Below, piece after piece: positions 9,681-17,771 of a stretch of DNA of 37,317 nucleotides. The notes beneath the pieces were generated by a model. The model was not told the DNA's origin, made no database searches, and saw only the letters and a program-made list of their open reading frames with translations. The position numbers were made by a program, and so were the translations under genes. This DNA comes from Acidobacteriota bacterium. GTDB taxonomy: Bacteria; Acidobacteriota; Terriglobia; Terriglobales; Acidobacteriaceae. Where the stretch lies: positions 1-37,317 of the forward strand of contig JAGWRX010000045.1 in assembly GCA_028876395.1 (NCBI GenBank), written 5' to 3'. Positions within the stretch are counted from its first letter, which is position 1. Each line of letters opens with the position of its first letter.

Positions 9681-11099
9681 TCACATCGTCCCGGTCAAAG
9701 TTTGCAGATCCGCCAGCGCCATTTTGTAGCGCACGCGTCCGTCGGCGCGCGCGTCTTCAGCGCCCATCAGGGTTGTCTGTGCGTCCACAACTTCCAGCAC
9801 CGTTGCCTCTCCACTGCTGTAGCGCAGCCGGGTAAGCCGCAGGCTCTCCGCGGCCATGCCGGCGCTTGCATCCAGCGAGGCGAGCTGATCGCGCGCAGCC
9901 GCAGCCTCGGAATAGGCCTCGTCCAGCCGCGCAATGAGCTGCCGCTGCGTAGCGGTCAGCGCCACCCGCGCGGCGTCACGGCGTATCTCGCTCTGCTTTA
10001 CCTTGTGCTGCGTCGCAAGCCAGTCCCACACAGGAACGTCCAGGGTCACGCTTGCCGAGTAGCCCAGGTTGCGCAAATGGTCCGGCCCATTCGCGGCAAA
10101 CTGAGGTGCATCGATGCCGTAGGTCACATTCAGTCCGAGGTCGGGCAGGTAGGCCGCCCGCGCTGCAAGCACGTCGGCGTTGCTCACGTTCAGCGCGGCC
10201 AGAGCGCTCTTCAGCTCGGGATTGTTCCTGGCTGCGGCCTGGTTTACTTCATCGCGCGAAGGCAGCGGCTGAGCCTTCTGCGGCGCGGCCAGCGCATAGG
10301 GCGTGTGGGGATCGGCAAACAGCAGCACAGCCAATTCCAACCGCGCCTTTTCCGCGGCGAGCTTCGCATCGGAAAGGTCGCGCTCGCGCTGCTGAAGCTG
10401 GAGCTGCGCCTTGACCACGTCGGCGTGTGCGGCTTCACGCGCCTGTTCGCGGGCGTTTGTCACGCGCACAAAATCCTCGGCCTCTGCGCGGGCGCGCTCT
10501 GCGATTGCCAACTTGTCGTCGGCTGCCGCAAGGCTGTAATAGAGTCCGGTGACGGCGGCCACCAGGCCGCGGCGCGCAATTTCCAGCTCCGCCGAGGCAA
10601 GGGCTGAGGCAGCATCGGCCCGGCGCACTCCGGCCATCGAGTTCAAGCCCACGGTTTCATTGACCACGGCCTGGCTGGAGTACTCGCGCACGGAATTGCT
10701 GGCGATGAATCGAAATGGCACCTGCGAGGCAGAGGCCGGCTGCGCCAGATTCTGCAGGTGATTGGGTTGCGTGTAGAGCGCCTGATTGTGATAGACAACG
10801 CTGGGCAACAGGCCCGCGCGGGCAATGGAGCGGTCAAGCGCAGCGGATCCGCTGGCCGCCGATGCCGCGGCATATCCCGGTTCGCTGCTTTGCGCTCGCC
10901 GGATGGCCTCTTCGAGGGAAATCGTGACGGGCGCAGAGGAGGCGGACGCATCCTGAGGCGCAGCTGCGTCAGCCGCCTGCGCGCCTGCGTGGGCAGCGGC
11001 GAAAGCCATCATCAGAAAAACGGAGACACCGGAAAGAAGCCGCAGAGTGTGCCGTCTCTTGTCCAGCGGGGAGTATCGCCTCATAGTCACAACCAGCAT
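9681..11099 (-). CDS. TolC-family outer membrane efflux protein
   Basis: Outer-membrane channel component of the efflux system, 472 residues, with a signal peptide (GVSVFLMMAFAAAHAGAQA, cut near residue 40). Two OEP repeats are visible. Each has long heptad-like, Ala/Arg/Glu-rich helices and a strand segment (SLEEAIRRAQSSEPGY in the first, SRDEVNQAAARNNPELKSAL in the second), and the end LRYSSGEATVLEVVDAQTTL is a classic TolC signature. The start is the ATG at 11099; another in-frame ATG at 11084 (MRRYSP) is possible. It is the first gene of the leftward three-gene efflux operon. The 133-base spacer to the divergent R3H gene must hold its promoter. No regulator gene is adjacent, so the inducing substrate is unknown. 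Confidence 0.92.
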   Translation of the reverse strand: MLVVTMRRYSPLDKRRHTLRLLSGVSVFLMMAFAAAHAGAQAADAAAPQDASASSAPVTISLEEAIRRAQSSEPGYAAASAASGSAALDRSIARAGLLPSVVYHNQALYTQPNHLQNLAQPASASQVPFRFIASNSVREYSSQAVVNETVGLNSMAGVRRADAASALASAELEIARRGLVAAVTGLYYSLAAADDKLAIAERARAEAEDFVRVTNAREQAREAAHADVVKAQLQLQQRERDLSDAKLAAEKARLELAVLLFADPHTPYALAAPQKAQPLPSRDEVNQAAARNNPELKSALAALNVSNADVLAARAAYLPDLGLNVTYGIDAPQFAANGPDHLRNLGYSASVTLDVPVWDWLATQHKVKQSEIRRDAARVALTATQRQLIARLDEAYSEAAAARDQLASLDASAGMAAESLRLTRLRYSSGEATVLEVVDAQTTLMGAEDARADGRVRYKMALADLQTLTGTM

Positions 11100-11232
11100 A
11101 CGATGGGAACCTTAATTTCACATGAGTCTTGTGAGTCCTGAACCGATTTTGCCCTTTAGCCCGCGCACAATGCACACGGGTTTCTTTCAATTTTCCGTCG
11201 CTGGCCGCCCGGCTCTGCGATACTGGTTTGTC

Positions 11233-11787
11233 ATGCCGATTGCCGACCTCAAGGAAGCTGCACAGAAAATTGCCGGATTCCTCGCCACCCTGAACAAGCT
11301 GGGCGGCATGCGCCTCAAGTACCGCATCACCGCCGGCGAGGGAGCGCTGGACCCAGCGGGTCTCGAGGCTCGCCAGATCTACGTTGAGCTGGGCGGGCCC
11401 GATGTGCCCCTGGTGACCCAGCACAACGGGGACCTGCTGCGCGCCCTGGAGACCATTGCCGCGCAGATGCTTCGGCTGGATCAGCGCGAGCAGGACCTCA
11501 TCAGCTTCGACGCCGGGAACTTCAAGGCTCTGCGCGCGCAGGAGCTGCGCATGGCTGCCGAGGTTGCCGCGGAGAAGGTGATGAAAACTGGCGCGCCCTA
11601 TGCCTTTCCGCCGATGAACAGCCGCGAACGCCGCCTGTTGCACATGGCCTTCCGCGACATTCCCGGCGTTGAAACGGCCAGCTCCGGCGAAGGGCCGGGC
11701 CGCTTCCTGGCGGTCTTTCCCGAGGGCAAGACGAACCTGCCCGTCGCCGCGCCGGTAACAAAGCCGAGAGGCTTCGGCCGCCGCTGA
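11233..11787 (+). CDS. KH/R3H domain RNA-binding protein (Jag-like)
   Basis: Probable single-stranded nucleic acid-binding protein of 184 residues. The central part (QIYVELGGPDVPLVTQHNGDLL) resembles the KH-like domain of Jag/SpoIIIJ-associated proteins, followed by an R3H-type domain: NSRERRLLHMAFRDIPGV with the conserved Arg and His, then ETASSGEGPGRFLAVFP. The C-terminus is short and basic. The start at ATG 11233 (MPIADLKEAAQ) is chosen because the protein fold begins there. A longer frame to 11122 adds a low-complexity stretch. Neither start has a clear Shine-Dalgarno sequence. In many bacteria the jag gene follows yidC directly; here it is on the other side of dnaA, about 4 kb away. Confidence 0.75.
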   Translation: MPIADLKEAAQKIAGFLATLNKLGGMRLKYRITAGEGALDPAGLEARQIYVELGGPDVPLVTQHNGDLLRALETIAAQMLRLDQREQDLISFDAGNFKALRAQELRMAAEVAAEKVMKTGAPYAFPPMNSRERRLLHMAFRDIPGVETASSGEGPGRFLAVFPEGKTNLPVAAPVTKPRGFGRR

Positions 11788-11794
11788 TTGCCCC

Positions 11795-11826
11795 GGGTAT
11801 TGCGCCACGGATGTGGCACAATACCC
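11795..11826 (+). promoter_or_regulatory. Long hairpin just before the nucleoside hydrolase start
   Basis: A 14-bp inverted repeat with one mismatch (GGGTATTGCGCCAC, loop GGAT, GTGGCACAATACCC) ends four bases before the ATG at 11831. It lacks a T-run, so it is not a classic terminator. It occupies the place where a ribosome-binding site would be expected. Confidence 0.5.
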
Positions 11827-11830
11827 AGCA

Positions 11831-12925
11831 ATGAGACCTCCTGTCCTTCTGCTTCTGCTGGCTCTTGCTGCTCCGCTCTGCGCGGCGCAAAAGCGACTTG
11901 TGCTCATTGACCAGGATGGCTCCGGCCCCGGCGGCTCGAACCAGATGGCCATGCTGGCGCTGCTCGAGTCGCCGCAGGTCGAGGTGCTGGGCATCACCAT
12001 GGTCACCGGCAACGCTTGGCGCGACGAGGAAACCCTGCATACCCTGCGCATGCTGGAACTGACAGGCCACGCGAACGTGCCCGTCGCAAAGGGCGCCGTG
12101 TTTCCGCTGATCCGCACGCAGCAGGAGACGCAACTGGGCGAGGCGCTGGATGGCAAGGTGGGGTGGCTGGGAGCGTGGGGCGAAATGGATGCGCAGGGAA
12201 CCGGAAGGATGCGCACGATGCGGCCGCGCGAACCCTATGCTATTCCTCCGATGACGGAAGGCAAGCCGGGCATCCGGCCCATCGACGAGGACGCGGCTCA
12301 CTTTCTCATCCGGCAGGTGCGCGCGCATCCGCGCCAGGTGACGATTTTCGCAGGCGGGCCGCTGACCAACATTGCGCTGGCTGTCTCGATTGACCCGGAG
12401 TTTGCCGCGCTCGCGCAGGGCATTGTGCTGATGGGCGGCAGCCTCGATCCGCAGACTGACGATCCGGAGTTTGCCACCAGTCCGCGGCATGAGTTCAATT
12501 TCTGGTTTGACCCGGAGGCGGCGCACATCGTGCTGCGCGCAGCATGGCCGCGGATTGACGTGACGACGGTGGATGTATCCATCAAGGCGCCATTTACGCA
12601 GCAGATGCTGGACGCGATCGCGAAGTCCAACACGCCCGCTGCGCGCTACATTGCCGCATGGAGCCAGGACCGCTACTACATGTGGGACGAACTGGCCGCC
12701 TGCGCGTGGCTCGACCGCACACTCATTACAAAAGAGAAACAAGTCTACATGGACGTGGACCTGAGCCACGGGCCGAGCTATGGCGACACGCTGACGTGGA
12801 CTGAGAAGCTGAAGCCCGCCACGGGCGTGCGCCTGGTGCATGCGCAGACGGACGTGGATCTGCCGCGCTTCCAGAAGATGTTTGTGGAACTGATGACGGA
12901 AGCGCCGGCTCACTCGCGAAGATAA
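11831..12925 (+). CDS. Secreted inosine/uridine-preferring nucleoside hydrolase-like protein
   Basis: Nucleoside hydrolase family protein, 364 residues, with a signal peptide (VLLLLLALAAPLCAAQ), so exported. Family members hydrolyse the N-glycosidic bond of ribonucleosides using a calcium ion held by an N-terminal DxDxxxDD motif. Here the motif reads LIDQDGSGPGGSNQMAM: the first two aspartates are present, but the DD pair is replaced by Ser-Asn after a longer loop. Other family blocks are present: EVLGITMVTGN, FAGGPLTNIAL, IVLMGGSLDP, and FNFWFDPEAAHIVL. Start chosen at ATG 11831 directly before the signal peptide; a GTG at 11813 would add six residues. Activity on nucleosides is uncertain because of the changed motif. 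Confidence 0.88.
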   Translation: MRPPVLLLLLALAAPLCAAQKRLVLIDQDGSGPGGSNQMAMLALLESPQVEVLGITMVTGNAWRDEETLHTLRMLELTGHANVPVAKGAVFPLIRTQQETQLGEALDGKVGWLGAWGEMDAQGTGRMRTMRPREPYAIPPMTEGKPGIRPIDEDAAHFLIRQVRAHPRQVTIFAGGPLTNIALAVSIDPEFAALAQGIVLMGGSLDPQTDDPEFATSPRHEFNFWFDPEAAHIVLRAAWPRIDVTTVDVSIKAPFTQQMLDAIAKSNTPAARYIAAWSQDRYYMWDELAACAWLDRTLITKEKQVYMDVDLSHGPSYGDTLTWTEKLKPATGVRLVHAQTDVDLPRFQKMFVELMTEAPAHSRR

Positions 12926-12926
12926 A

Positions 12927-12951
12927 AAAGGCCGCGCGGAACGCGGCCTTT
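12927..12951. terminator. Bidirectional terminator between nucleoside hydrolase and dnaA
   Basis: Perfect 10-bp stem (AAAGGCCGCG / CGCGGCCTTT, loop CGGAA) starting two bases after the nucleoside hydrolase stop, with A's before and T's after. It lies between two convergent genes and could serve both. Confidence 0.85.
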
Positions 12952-12972
12952 CACTTCCTGCTTGTTGGATCG

Positions 12973-14382
12973 CTAGCCGTTCAACTGCTCCTGGAGCTTG
13001 TTGAGCGTGCGGTGCAGGTCCTTGTCGGTGCGGCGCTGCTCGTCGATCTTGCCAATGGAATGCATCACGGTGGTGTGGTGCTTGTTGCCGAACTGGCGGC
13101 CGATCTCCGGCAGGCTGGCCTCGGTCATCTGCTTGGCCAGGTACATGGCGATCTGGCGCGGCACCACCACGTTGCGCGAGTTGTTCTTCTGCTTCAGGTC
13201 GCTGACCTTCATGCCGAACTGCTCGGAGACGGCGCGCTGAATGGCCTCGATGGTAATCTTGCGCACCTGCATGTCAATGAACTGCTTGAGGCACTGCTGC
13301 GTGGTGCTCAGCGTGATGTCCATGCGGTTGAGCTTGCACCAGGCGACGAGGCGGACGAGCGCGCCCTCGAGTTCGCGGACGTTGGTGCGCACGTTCGAAG
13401 CGATGAACAAGGCCACGTCGGTGGGCAGCGTGACCTGTTCGCTCTCGGCTTTTTTCTGCAGAATGGCGACCTTGGTTTCGAGATCCGGCGGCTGGATGTC
13501 GGCAATCAGTCCCCACTCGAAACGCGAGCGCAGCCGGTCCTCAATCTCCGCAAGCTCCTTGGGCGGTCGGTCGGAGGCGATGACGATCTGGCGCATGCTC
13601 TCGTGGAGTGCATTGAAGGTGTGGAAGAACTCTTCCTGCGTGCGCTCCTTCTGCGCGATGAACTGGATGTCGTCGATGAGCAGCACGTCCACGGAGCGGA
13701 AGCGGTCGCGGAAGCTGGTCATGCGGTCATTGCGCAGCGAGGTGATCATCTCATTGGTGAATTTTTCCGCAGAGACGTAGCAGATGCTGGATGCGGGCTG
13801 GCGGCGCTTTACCTCGTGTCCGATGGCGTGCATCAGGTGGGTCTTTCCCATGCCGACGCCGCCGTAGAGGAAGAGCGGATTGTAGGCGCGCGAGGGGCGT
13901 TCGGCCACGGCCAGCGATGCGGCCCGCGCAAACTGGTTGCCGTTGCCGATGACAAAGGCGTCAAAGGTGTAGCGGGCGTTGAGCTGGGCGGCGGTGTACC
14001 AGTCGAACTGCCCCTGCCGGGGCATGCGCTGGCCCTGCGCCGGCTCAGGAGCGGTGGGCGCATGCGCGGGAACCGGACCGAAGCCGCCGTCCTTGCGCTG
14101 CGGCGGAATCGAGGGGTCATCTTCGGTGGTGACGAAGCATACGTCGTCGAACTCCAGCGATTGCAGATCAATCGCCTCCTGAATCAGGTCGCCGTACTTG
14201 TCGCCGATGTGCTGGAACTCCGGTGAAGGCACGCGTACGTACAGAGTGCGGCCCGCGGCGTGGCTGTAGCGCGTAGGCTTGAGCCATGTCTCGAAGGACT
14301 GGCGGATCACCTTTTTTTCTAAGGCCGCGAGAATCTGAAGCCAGGGATTGAGAGCCGAAGCCGGCGAAATTGCGAATGCCAT
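12973..14382 (-). CDS. dnaA: Chromosomal replication initiator protein DnaA
   Basis: AAA+ initiator that binds DnaA boxes and opens oriC. It has 469 residues. Domain I is at the N-terminus (NPWLQILAALEKKVIRQSFETWL). A variable linker rich in Pro and Gln follows, then the AAA+ core with Walker A GGVGMGKT at 174-181, Walker B LLIDDIQF, sensor I IVIASDRPP, and the box VII/VIII arginine RLRSRFEWG. Domain IV has the DNA-binding signature NKHHTTVMHSIGKI from residue 433. The start at ATG 14382 (MAFAISPASALN) is chosen because AAGGA lies 8-9 bases upstream; an upstream in-frame start at 14433 would add 17 residues with no family match. dnaN is not next to it. Confidence 0.97.
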   Translation of the reverse strand: MAFAISPASALNPWLQILAALEKKVIRQSFETWLKPTRYSHAAGRTLYVRVPSPEFQHIGDKYGDLIQEAIDLQSLEFDDVCFVTTEDDPSIPPQRKDGGFGPVPAHAPTAPEPAQGQRMPRQGQFDWYTAAQLNARYTFDAFVIGNGNQFARAASLAVAERPSRAYNPLFLYGGVGMGKTHLMHAIGHEVKRRQPASSICYVSAEKFTNEMITSLRNDRMTSFRDRFRSVDVLLIDDIQFIAQKERTQEEFFHTFNALHESMRQIVIASDRPPKELAEIEDRLRSRFEWGLIADIQPPDLETKVAILQKKAESEQVTLPTDVALFIASNVRTNVRELEGALVRLVAWCKLNRMDITLSTTQQCLKQFIDMQVRKITIEAIQRAVSEQFGMKVSDLKQKNNSRNVVVPRQIAMYLAKQMTEASLPEIGRQFGNKHHTTVMHSIGKIDEQRRTDKDLHRTLNKLQEQLNG

Positions 14383-14596
14383 CGAGCAAATCCTTGCCTG
14401 CGTCTCCTGTATGTGCCGGATCGGTTCATCCACCCGGTTTTGACAAAGGCTCTCTCTTCCGGTGAAACGCCTGGCTCACCGTTCCGATGCTGCGCTCTGC
14501 CTGCCTGGACGCCGTTGATCTGCCCCGGATGCTTACATCGAGGCACGGGATGAAACTCGCTCCGTGGGACGCTGGAAACTTTCTTGAACGGTCCCG

Positions 14597-14624
14597 ATAG
14601 TAGCACATTTGGCGTTCGTTGCAA
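14597..14624 (-). promoter_or_regulatory. Possible dnaA promoter
   Basis: On the minus strand TTGCAA and TACTAT are 16 bases apart, each matching the sigma-70 consensus at four of six positions. Transcription from here would give a leader of about 200 bases before dnaA. Confidence 0.3.
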
Positions 14625-14876
14625 TCCCCCATTCACATAACTTTGGTCAATGCGCGGCATGCTGCACCATAGGTGGTGAAACTCGCAGCGGAGGTGACCG
14701 GCGTCATGCCCTGACGCAGCCAAAGATCGCCTGCGGAAGAGACGATTTCGGCCGCAGGCTGAAAAGGCCGGCCTGCTGCCGCAGGCACTCGCGCTGGATT
14801 CCTGGCGCAACCTGCGATACACTAAATACTTGCCGTCAAGGCGCAGATTTTTAAGAGGAAACAGGAGCGCATTTCA
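14625..14876. other. Structured, gene-free spacer between dnaA and rpmH
   Basis: No ORF in this stretch looks coding. It holds three hairpins in a row on the rpmH side: GCGTCA/TGACGC at 14701-14717, GCCTGCGG/CCGCAGGC at 14729-14759, and GCCTGC/GCAGGC at 14771-14786. No sequence close to the DnaA box TTATCCACA is seen on either strand, so I do not call an origin here. The rpmH promoter is probably near TGCGATACACT at about 14812-14822. Confidence 0.45.
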
Positions 14877-15032
14877 ATGCCCAAGCGCACATTTCAACCC
14901 AACCGCCGCAGCCGCGTAAAGACCCACGGCTTCCGCGCACGCATGAAGACCAAGAGCGGCGCCGCCGTGCTGAGCCGCCGCCGCGCCATCGGCCGCAAGC
15001 GCGTGGCCGTGAGTGCCGGTTACCGCGACTAA
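14877..15032 (+). CDS. rpmH: 50S ribosomal protein L34
   Basis: Small basic protein of the large ribosomal subunit, 51 residues ([19 protein letters not shown] at the start, then [16 protein letters not shown]), matching the L34 family throughout. The C-terminal extension VAVSAGYRD is slightly longer than the E. coli protein. AGGAG at 14862-14866 is a good ribosome-binding site. It is the first gene of the conserved rpmH-rnpA-yidD-yidC cluster. It is too short for ordinary ORF cut-offs. Confidence 0.98.
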   Translation: MPKRTFQPNRRSRVKTHGFRARMKTKSGAAVLSRRRAIGRKRVAVSAGYRD

Positions 15033-15110
15033 CCCATTCCCGCCGCACTGTTGTGGCCGGAATGGGAAATACGTTTCGCCGTTCCGGCTCAGACGCCTTC
15101 CGGCAAAGTC

Positions 15111-15542
15111 ATGAGCACCCAACTCAACGTTGATCCGCGCCAGGCTGCGTCCGATTCCACGGCGCATCGCCAGTCTCTGGCTGGTGCGCGCCTGCGCAGG
15201 CACGCTGACTATCAGCGCGCTTACGCGGCCGGCCGCAAGCGCCAGTCGGCCTCCATGAGCTGGTTCCTCGCGCCGCAATCGGAGCCCGCCGGACCGCGCG
15301 TGGGGCTCACCGCCGGCAAGGTGCTGGGCAAGGCTCATGAGCGGAATCGCATCAAGCGCCGCATGCGCGAAGTTCTGCGCCGCCACCTGGACCTGCTGCC
15401 CGAGGGCTGCGACCTGATTCTTCATCCGCGCCGCGCCGTCCTCACCGCGGAGTTTGCGCAACTGGATGCCGAGGTTGTGCGTATTCTTGGACAGGCGAAA
15501 GCTCTGGCGGCACAGTTCCCGCCCGCAAAGCCGGTTGTATGA
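15111..15542 (+). CDS. rnpA: Ribonuclease P protein component
   Basis: Protein subunit of RNase P, which matures the 5' end of tRNAs together with the RNA subunit. It has 143 residues with a basic N-terminal extension before the core. The core begins [16 protein letters not shown] and the RNR-type signature [16 protein letters not shown] is intact, followed by [10 protein letters not shown]. The start is placed at ATG 15111 (MSTQLNVD); an in-frame start at 15051 would add 20 residues lacking family features. The stop codon overlaps the yidD ATG (ATGA), so the two are translationally coupled. Confidence 0.95.
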   Translation: MSTQLNVDPRQAASDSTAHRQSLAGARLRRHADYQRAYAAGRKRQSASMSWFLAPQSEPAGPRVGLTAGKVLGKAHERNRIKRRMREVLRRHLDLLPEGCDLILHPRRAVLTAEFAQLDAEVVRILGQAKALAAQFPPAKPVV

Positions 15543-15805
15543 CCCGGATTCTTCTTGCGCTGCTCGGCTTCTATCGCCGCTGGCTTTCTCCCGCATTGCA
15601 TTCGCTGGGGGCAGGCGGCGGTTGCCGCTTTGTGCCCACCTGCTCGGAGTATGCCGCCGTGGCCATTGCCACACACGGTCCCCTGCGCGGCGTGGGGCTT
15701 GCGGTGTGGCGTGTGCTGCGCTGTCATCCTTTCTGCCGCGGGGGGCTCGATCCGGTCCCGCCGGCCGTCACGGCAAGCCATTTTCGGCACAAACCGTTAC
15801 CATAG
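15539..15805 (+). CDS. yidD: Membrane protein insertion efficiency factor YidD
   Basis: Short protein of 88 residues that associates with the inner membrane and assists YidC-dependent insertion. It shows the family signature throughout: [17 protein letters not shown], then [15 protein letters not shown] with the conserved cysteines, [22 protein letters not shown]. It overlaps rnpA by four bases and sits 15 bases before yidC. Confidence 0.96.
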   Translation: MTRILLALLGFYRRWLSPALHSLGAGGGCRFVPTCSEYAAVAIATHGPLRGVGLAVWRVLRCHPFCRGGLDPVPPAVTASHFRHKPLP

Positions 15806-15820
15806 GAAGAGTGGCGCCCG

Positions 15821-17689
15821 GTGGCGCTCCGCTTCCAAAACGACAGGACGTTTCCTTTGCCCGAAATTCAAAATCCCAATCTTGAGCCGCGGGGTTCCGG
15901 CGGCGGCAGCAGCGGCGGCGACTTCCGCAGCCTGATGACCTTCACATTTGTGGCGCTTGCGCTTGTGCTGGCCTTTCAGTACTTCAAACCCAAGGATGCC
16001 GCGCCCGCGCCCGTGGCGCAGACGCAGCAGCAGGCGGCTCAGCCGGCCCCGGGCGGTCAGCTCGCGTCCGATGCCTCGGTCGCGCAGACTCCGGCAGCCG
16101 CCGGAGCCATTGGCGCCGCGGCCGAGAGCGACACGACGGTCGAGAATGAGATGTACCGGATTGTCTTCACCAATCGCGGCGCGCAGGTGAAGCACTGGAT
16201 TCTCAAGAAGTACTTCACCACCGACGGCAAGCCGCTCGACCTGGTGCAGCCGCAGCTCGCAGAGCGTTTCGGGTTGCCGCTCTCTCTTTTCACGTACGAC
16301 CCGGCACTGAATACACAGCTGAGTCAGGCGCTCTACCAGGCATCGGCCACGGGGCAACTGCTGGCGCCCGGCACGCTGACGTTCCACTATGCGCAAAGCG
16401 GCCTGGACGTGGTGAAGAGTTTTCGTTTTGATGCGAGCTACGTGATCACCGTTGAGACGCAGGTTCGCCGCAACGGCGCGCCGGTGCGTGCGCTGGTTTC
16501 CTGGCCGGCCGGCCTGGGCGACATGGAAGAGTTTCTTCCCTCGTCGCAGACCCGCAGCACGGTGCTCACGCTCTCCCAGCTGGACTACTCAATCGACGGA
16601 AAGCACGACTCGATCAAGGCGGCCAAGGTCAACGGCAATGCTACCCTCGATCAGCCGTACGAGTACGCCGGCGTCAGCGATCTCTACTTTGCCGCGGTGT
16701 TTCTGCCCGACGCGCCCGCTCGCACCACGCTGGTCACGCTGCACAATGCGGTCGATCTGCCCTCCAACCTGAGCGACCCGAACAGCCAGAAGAAGCCTGA
16801 GCCGGTGCTGGGCCTGGCTGTGGGTGACAACAGCGGCTACACCCGACTGCGCCTCTATGCAGGCCCCAAGCAGATGGACGTGCTGAAAACCATCCGCGCG
16901 ATGGGCGCCGACGGCAAGCCGGACGGCCCGTCGCTGGAATCGCTGATCCAGTTCGGCGACTGGCTGGGCATTATTGCCAAGCCGCTCTATCTGGCGCTGC
17001 GCTGGCTTCGCGAACTGCTTGGCCCGGGCTCGTACAACTGGGGCTGGGCCATCATCGTCATCACCGCGATCTTCAACCTGGTGCTGCTGCCGACCCGGTT
17101 CATGATGATGAAGTCCTCGCTGAAGATGATGCGCATTCAGCCCAAGGTTGAGGGCATCAAGAAGAAGTACGCCCATCTCAAGATGAACGACCCCAAGCGG
17201 ACCGAGATGAACGCCGAGATGATGGCGCTCTACAAGACCGAGGGCGTGAACATGTACGGCGGCTGCCTTCCCTTGCTCTTGCAGATGCCGCTCTTCTTCG
17301 CGTATTTTCGCGTGCTGCAGAATGCGGTGGAGCTGCGCCAGGCGCACTGGTTCTGGCTCACGGACCTCTCCGCGCCGGATCCGCTGCACATTCTGCCTGC
17401 TCTGATCATTGTCACCATGTTTCTTACGCAGTACATGACGCCTTCGCCGGGCATGGACCCGACCCAGCGGCGGATGATGGCGTTCATGATGCCGGTGATT
17501 TTCGGCTTCATGCTCTGGCACTATGCCTCAGGGTTGTCGCTCTACTGGATCACGGGCAACATCATCAACCTCGCCATCCAGGTCGGCATCAACCAGTCCA
17601 GCATGGGCAGGGAGATGCATGCCATCGCCGCCCGCCGCGCCGCGAAGAAGGGCACCAGCGGTTCGCGCGTGGTGGAGGGCCGCCGCTAA
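15821..17689 (+). CDS. yidC: Membrane protein insertase YidC
   Basis: Inner-membrane insertase and chaperone that works alone or with SecYEG. It has up to 622 residues. A short cytoplasmic start is followed by TM1 at about 38-55 (LMTFTFVALALVLAFQYF), a low-complexity Ala/Gln/Pro linker, a large periplasmic domain (VENEMYRIVFTNRGAQVKHW to about residue 370), and the conserved C-terminal insertase core (YNWGWAIIVITAIFNLVLLPTRFMM onward, split by helices) with a basic tail. Two starts compete. The GTG at 15821 has AGGAAGA about 10 bases upstream. The TTG at 15857 (giving MPEIQNPNLEP) has AGGA 9 bases upstream and a more family-like N-terminus. Last gene of its cluster, followed by a terminator. 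Confidence 0.95.
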   Translation: MALRFQNDRTFPLPEIQNPNLEPRGSGGGSSGGDFRSLMTFTFVALALVLAFQYFKPKDAAPAPVAQTQQQAAQPAPGGQLASDASVAQTPAAAGAIGAAAESDTTVENEMYRIVFTNRGAQVKHWILKKYFTTDGKPLDLVQPQLAERFGLPLSLFTYDPALNTQLSQALYQASATGQLLAPGTLTFHYAQSGLDVVKSFRFDASYVITVETQVRRNGAPVRALVSWPAGLGDMEEFLPSSQTRSTVLTLSQLDYSIDGKHDSIKAAKVNGNATLDQPYEYAGVSDLYFAAVFLPDAPARTTLVTLHNAVDLPSNLSDPNSQKKPEPVLGLAVGDNSGYTRLRLYAGPKQMDVLKTIRAMGADGKPDGPSLESLIQFGDWLGIIAKPLYLALRWLRELLGPGSYNWGWAIIVITAIFNLVLLPTRFMMMKSSLKMMRIQPKVEGIKKKYAHLKMNDPKRTEMNAEMMALYKTEGVNMYGGCLPLLLQMPLFFAYFRVLQNAVELRQAHWFWLTDLSAPDPLHILPALIIVTMFLTQYMTPSPGMDPTQRRMMAFMMPVIFGFMLWHYASGLSLYWITGNIINLAIQVGINQSSMGREMHAIAARRAAKKGTSGSRVVEGRR

Positions 17690-17716
17690 GACAACGGCTT
17701 CAATACGCATCCAAGG

Positions 17717-17768
17717 GGCTCTCATCCTTTCGCCATGTCAGCGGTCAGGGATGGGAGCCGAATTTTTT
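17717..17768 (+). terminator. Rho-independent terminator after yidC
   Basis: 11-bp stem (GGCTCTCATCC / GGATGGGAGCC, one G-T pair) with a 21-base loop, followed by six T's at 17763-17768. It ends the rpmH-yidC operon just before the convergent SDR gene. Confidence 0.75.
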
Positions 17769-17771
17769 GCT

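Noticed and set aside
9426..10607. Plus-strand ORF of 393 residues opposite the TolC gene
   Set aside because: It is the antisense of a clear TolC-family protein; the sequence has no family features. High GC makes long antisense frames common here.
13012..14226. Plus-strand ORF of 404 residues opposite dnaA
   Set aside because: Antisense of a certain gene, with low-complexity composition and no ribosome-binding site.
14383..14876. oriC next to dnaA
   Set aside because: No DnaA-box-like sequences (TTATCCACA and close variants) and no AT-rich unwinding stretch are seen.
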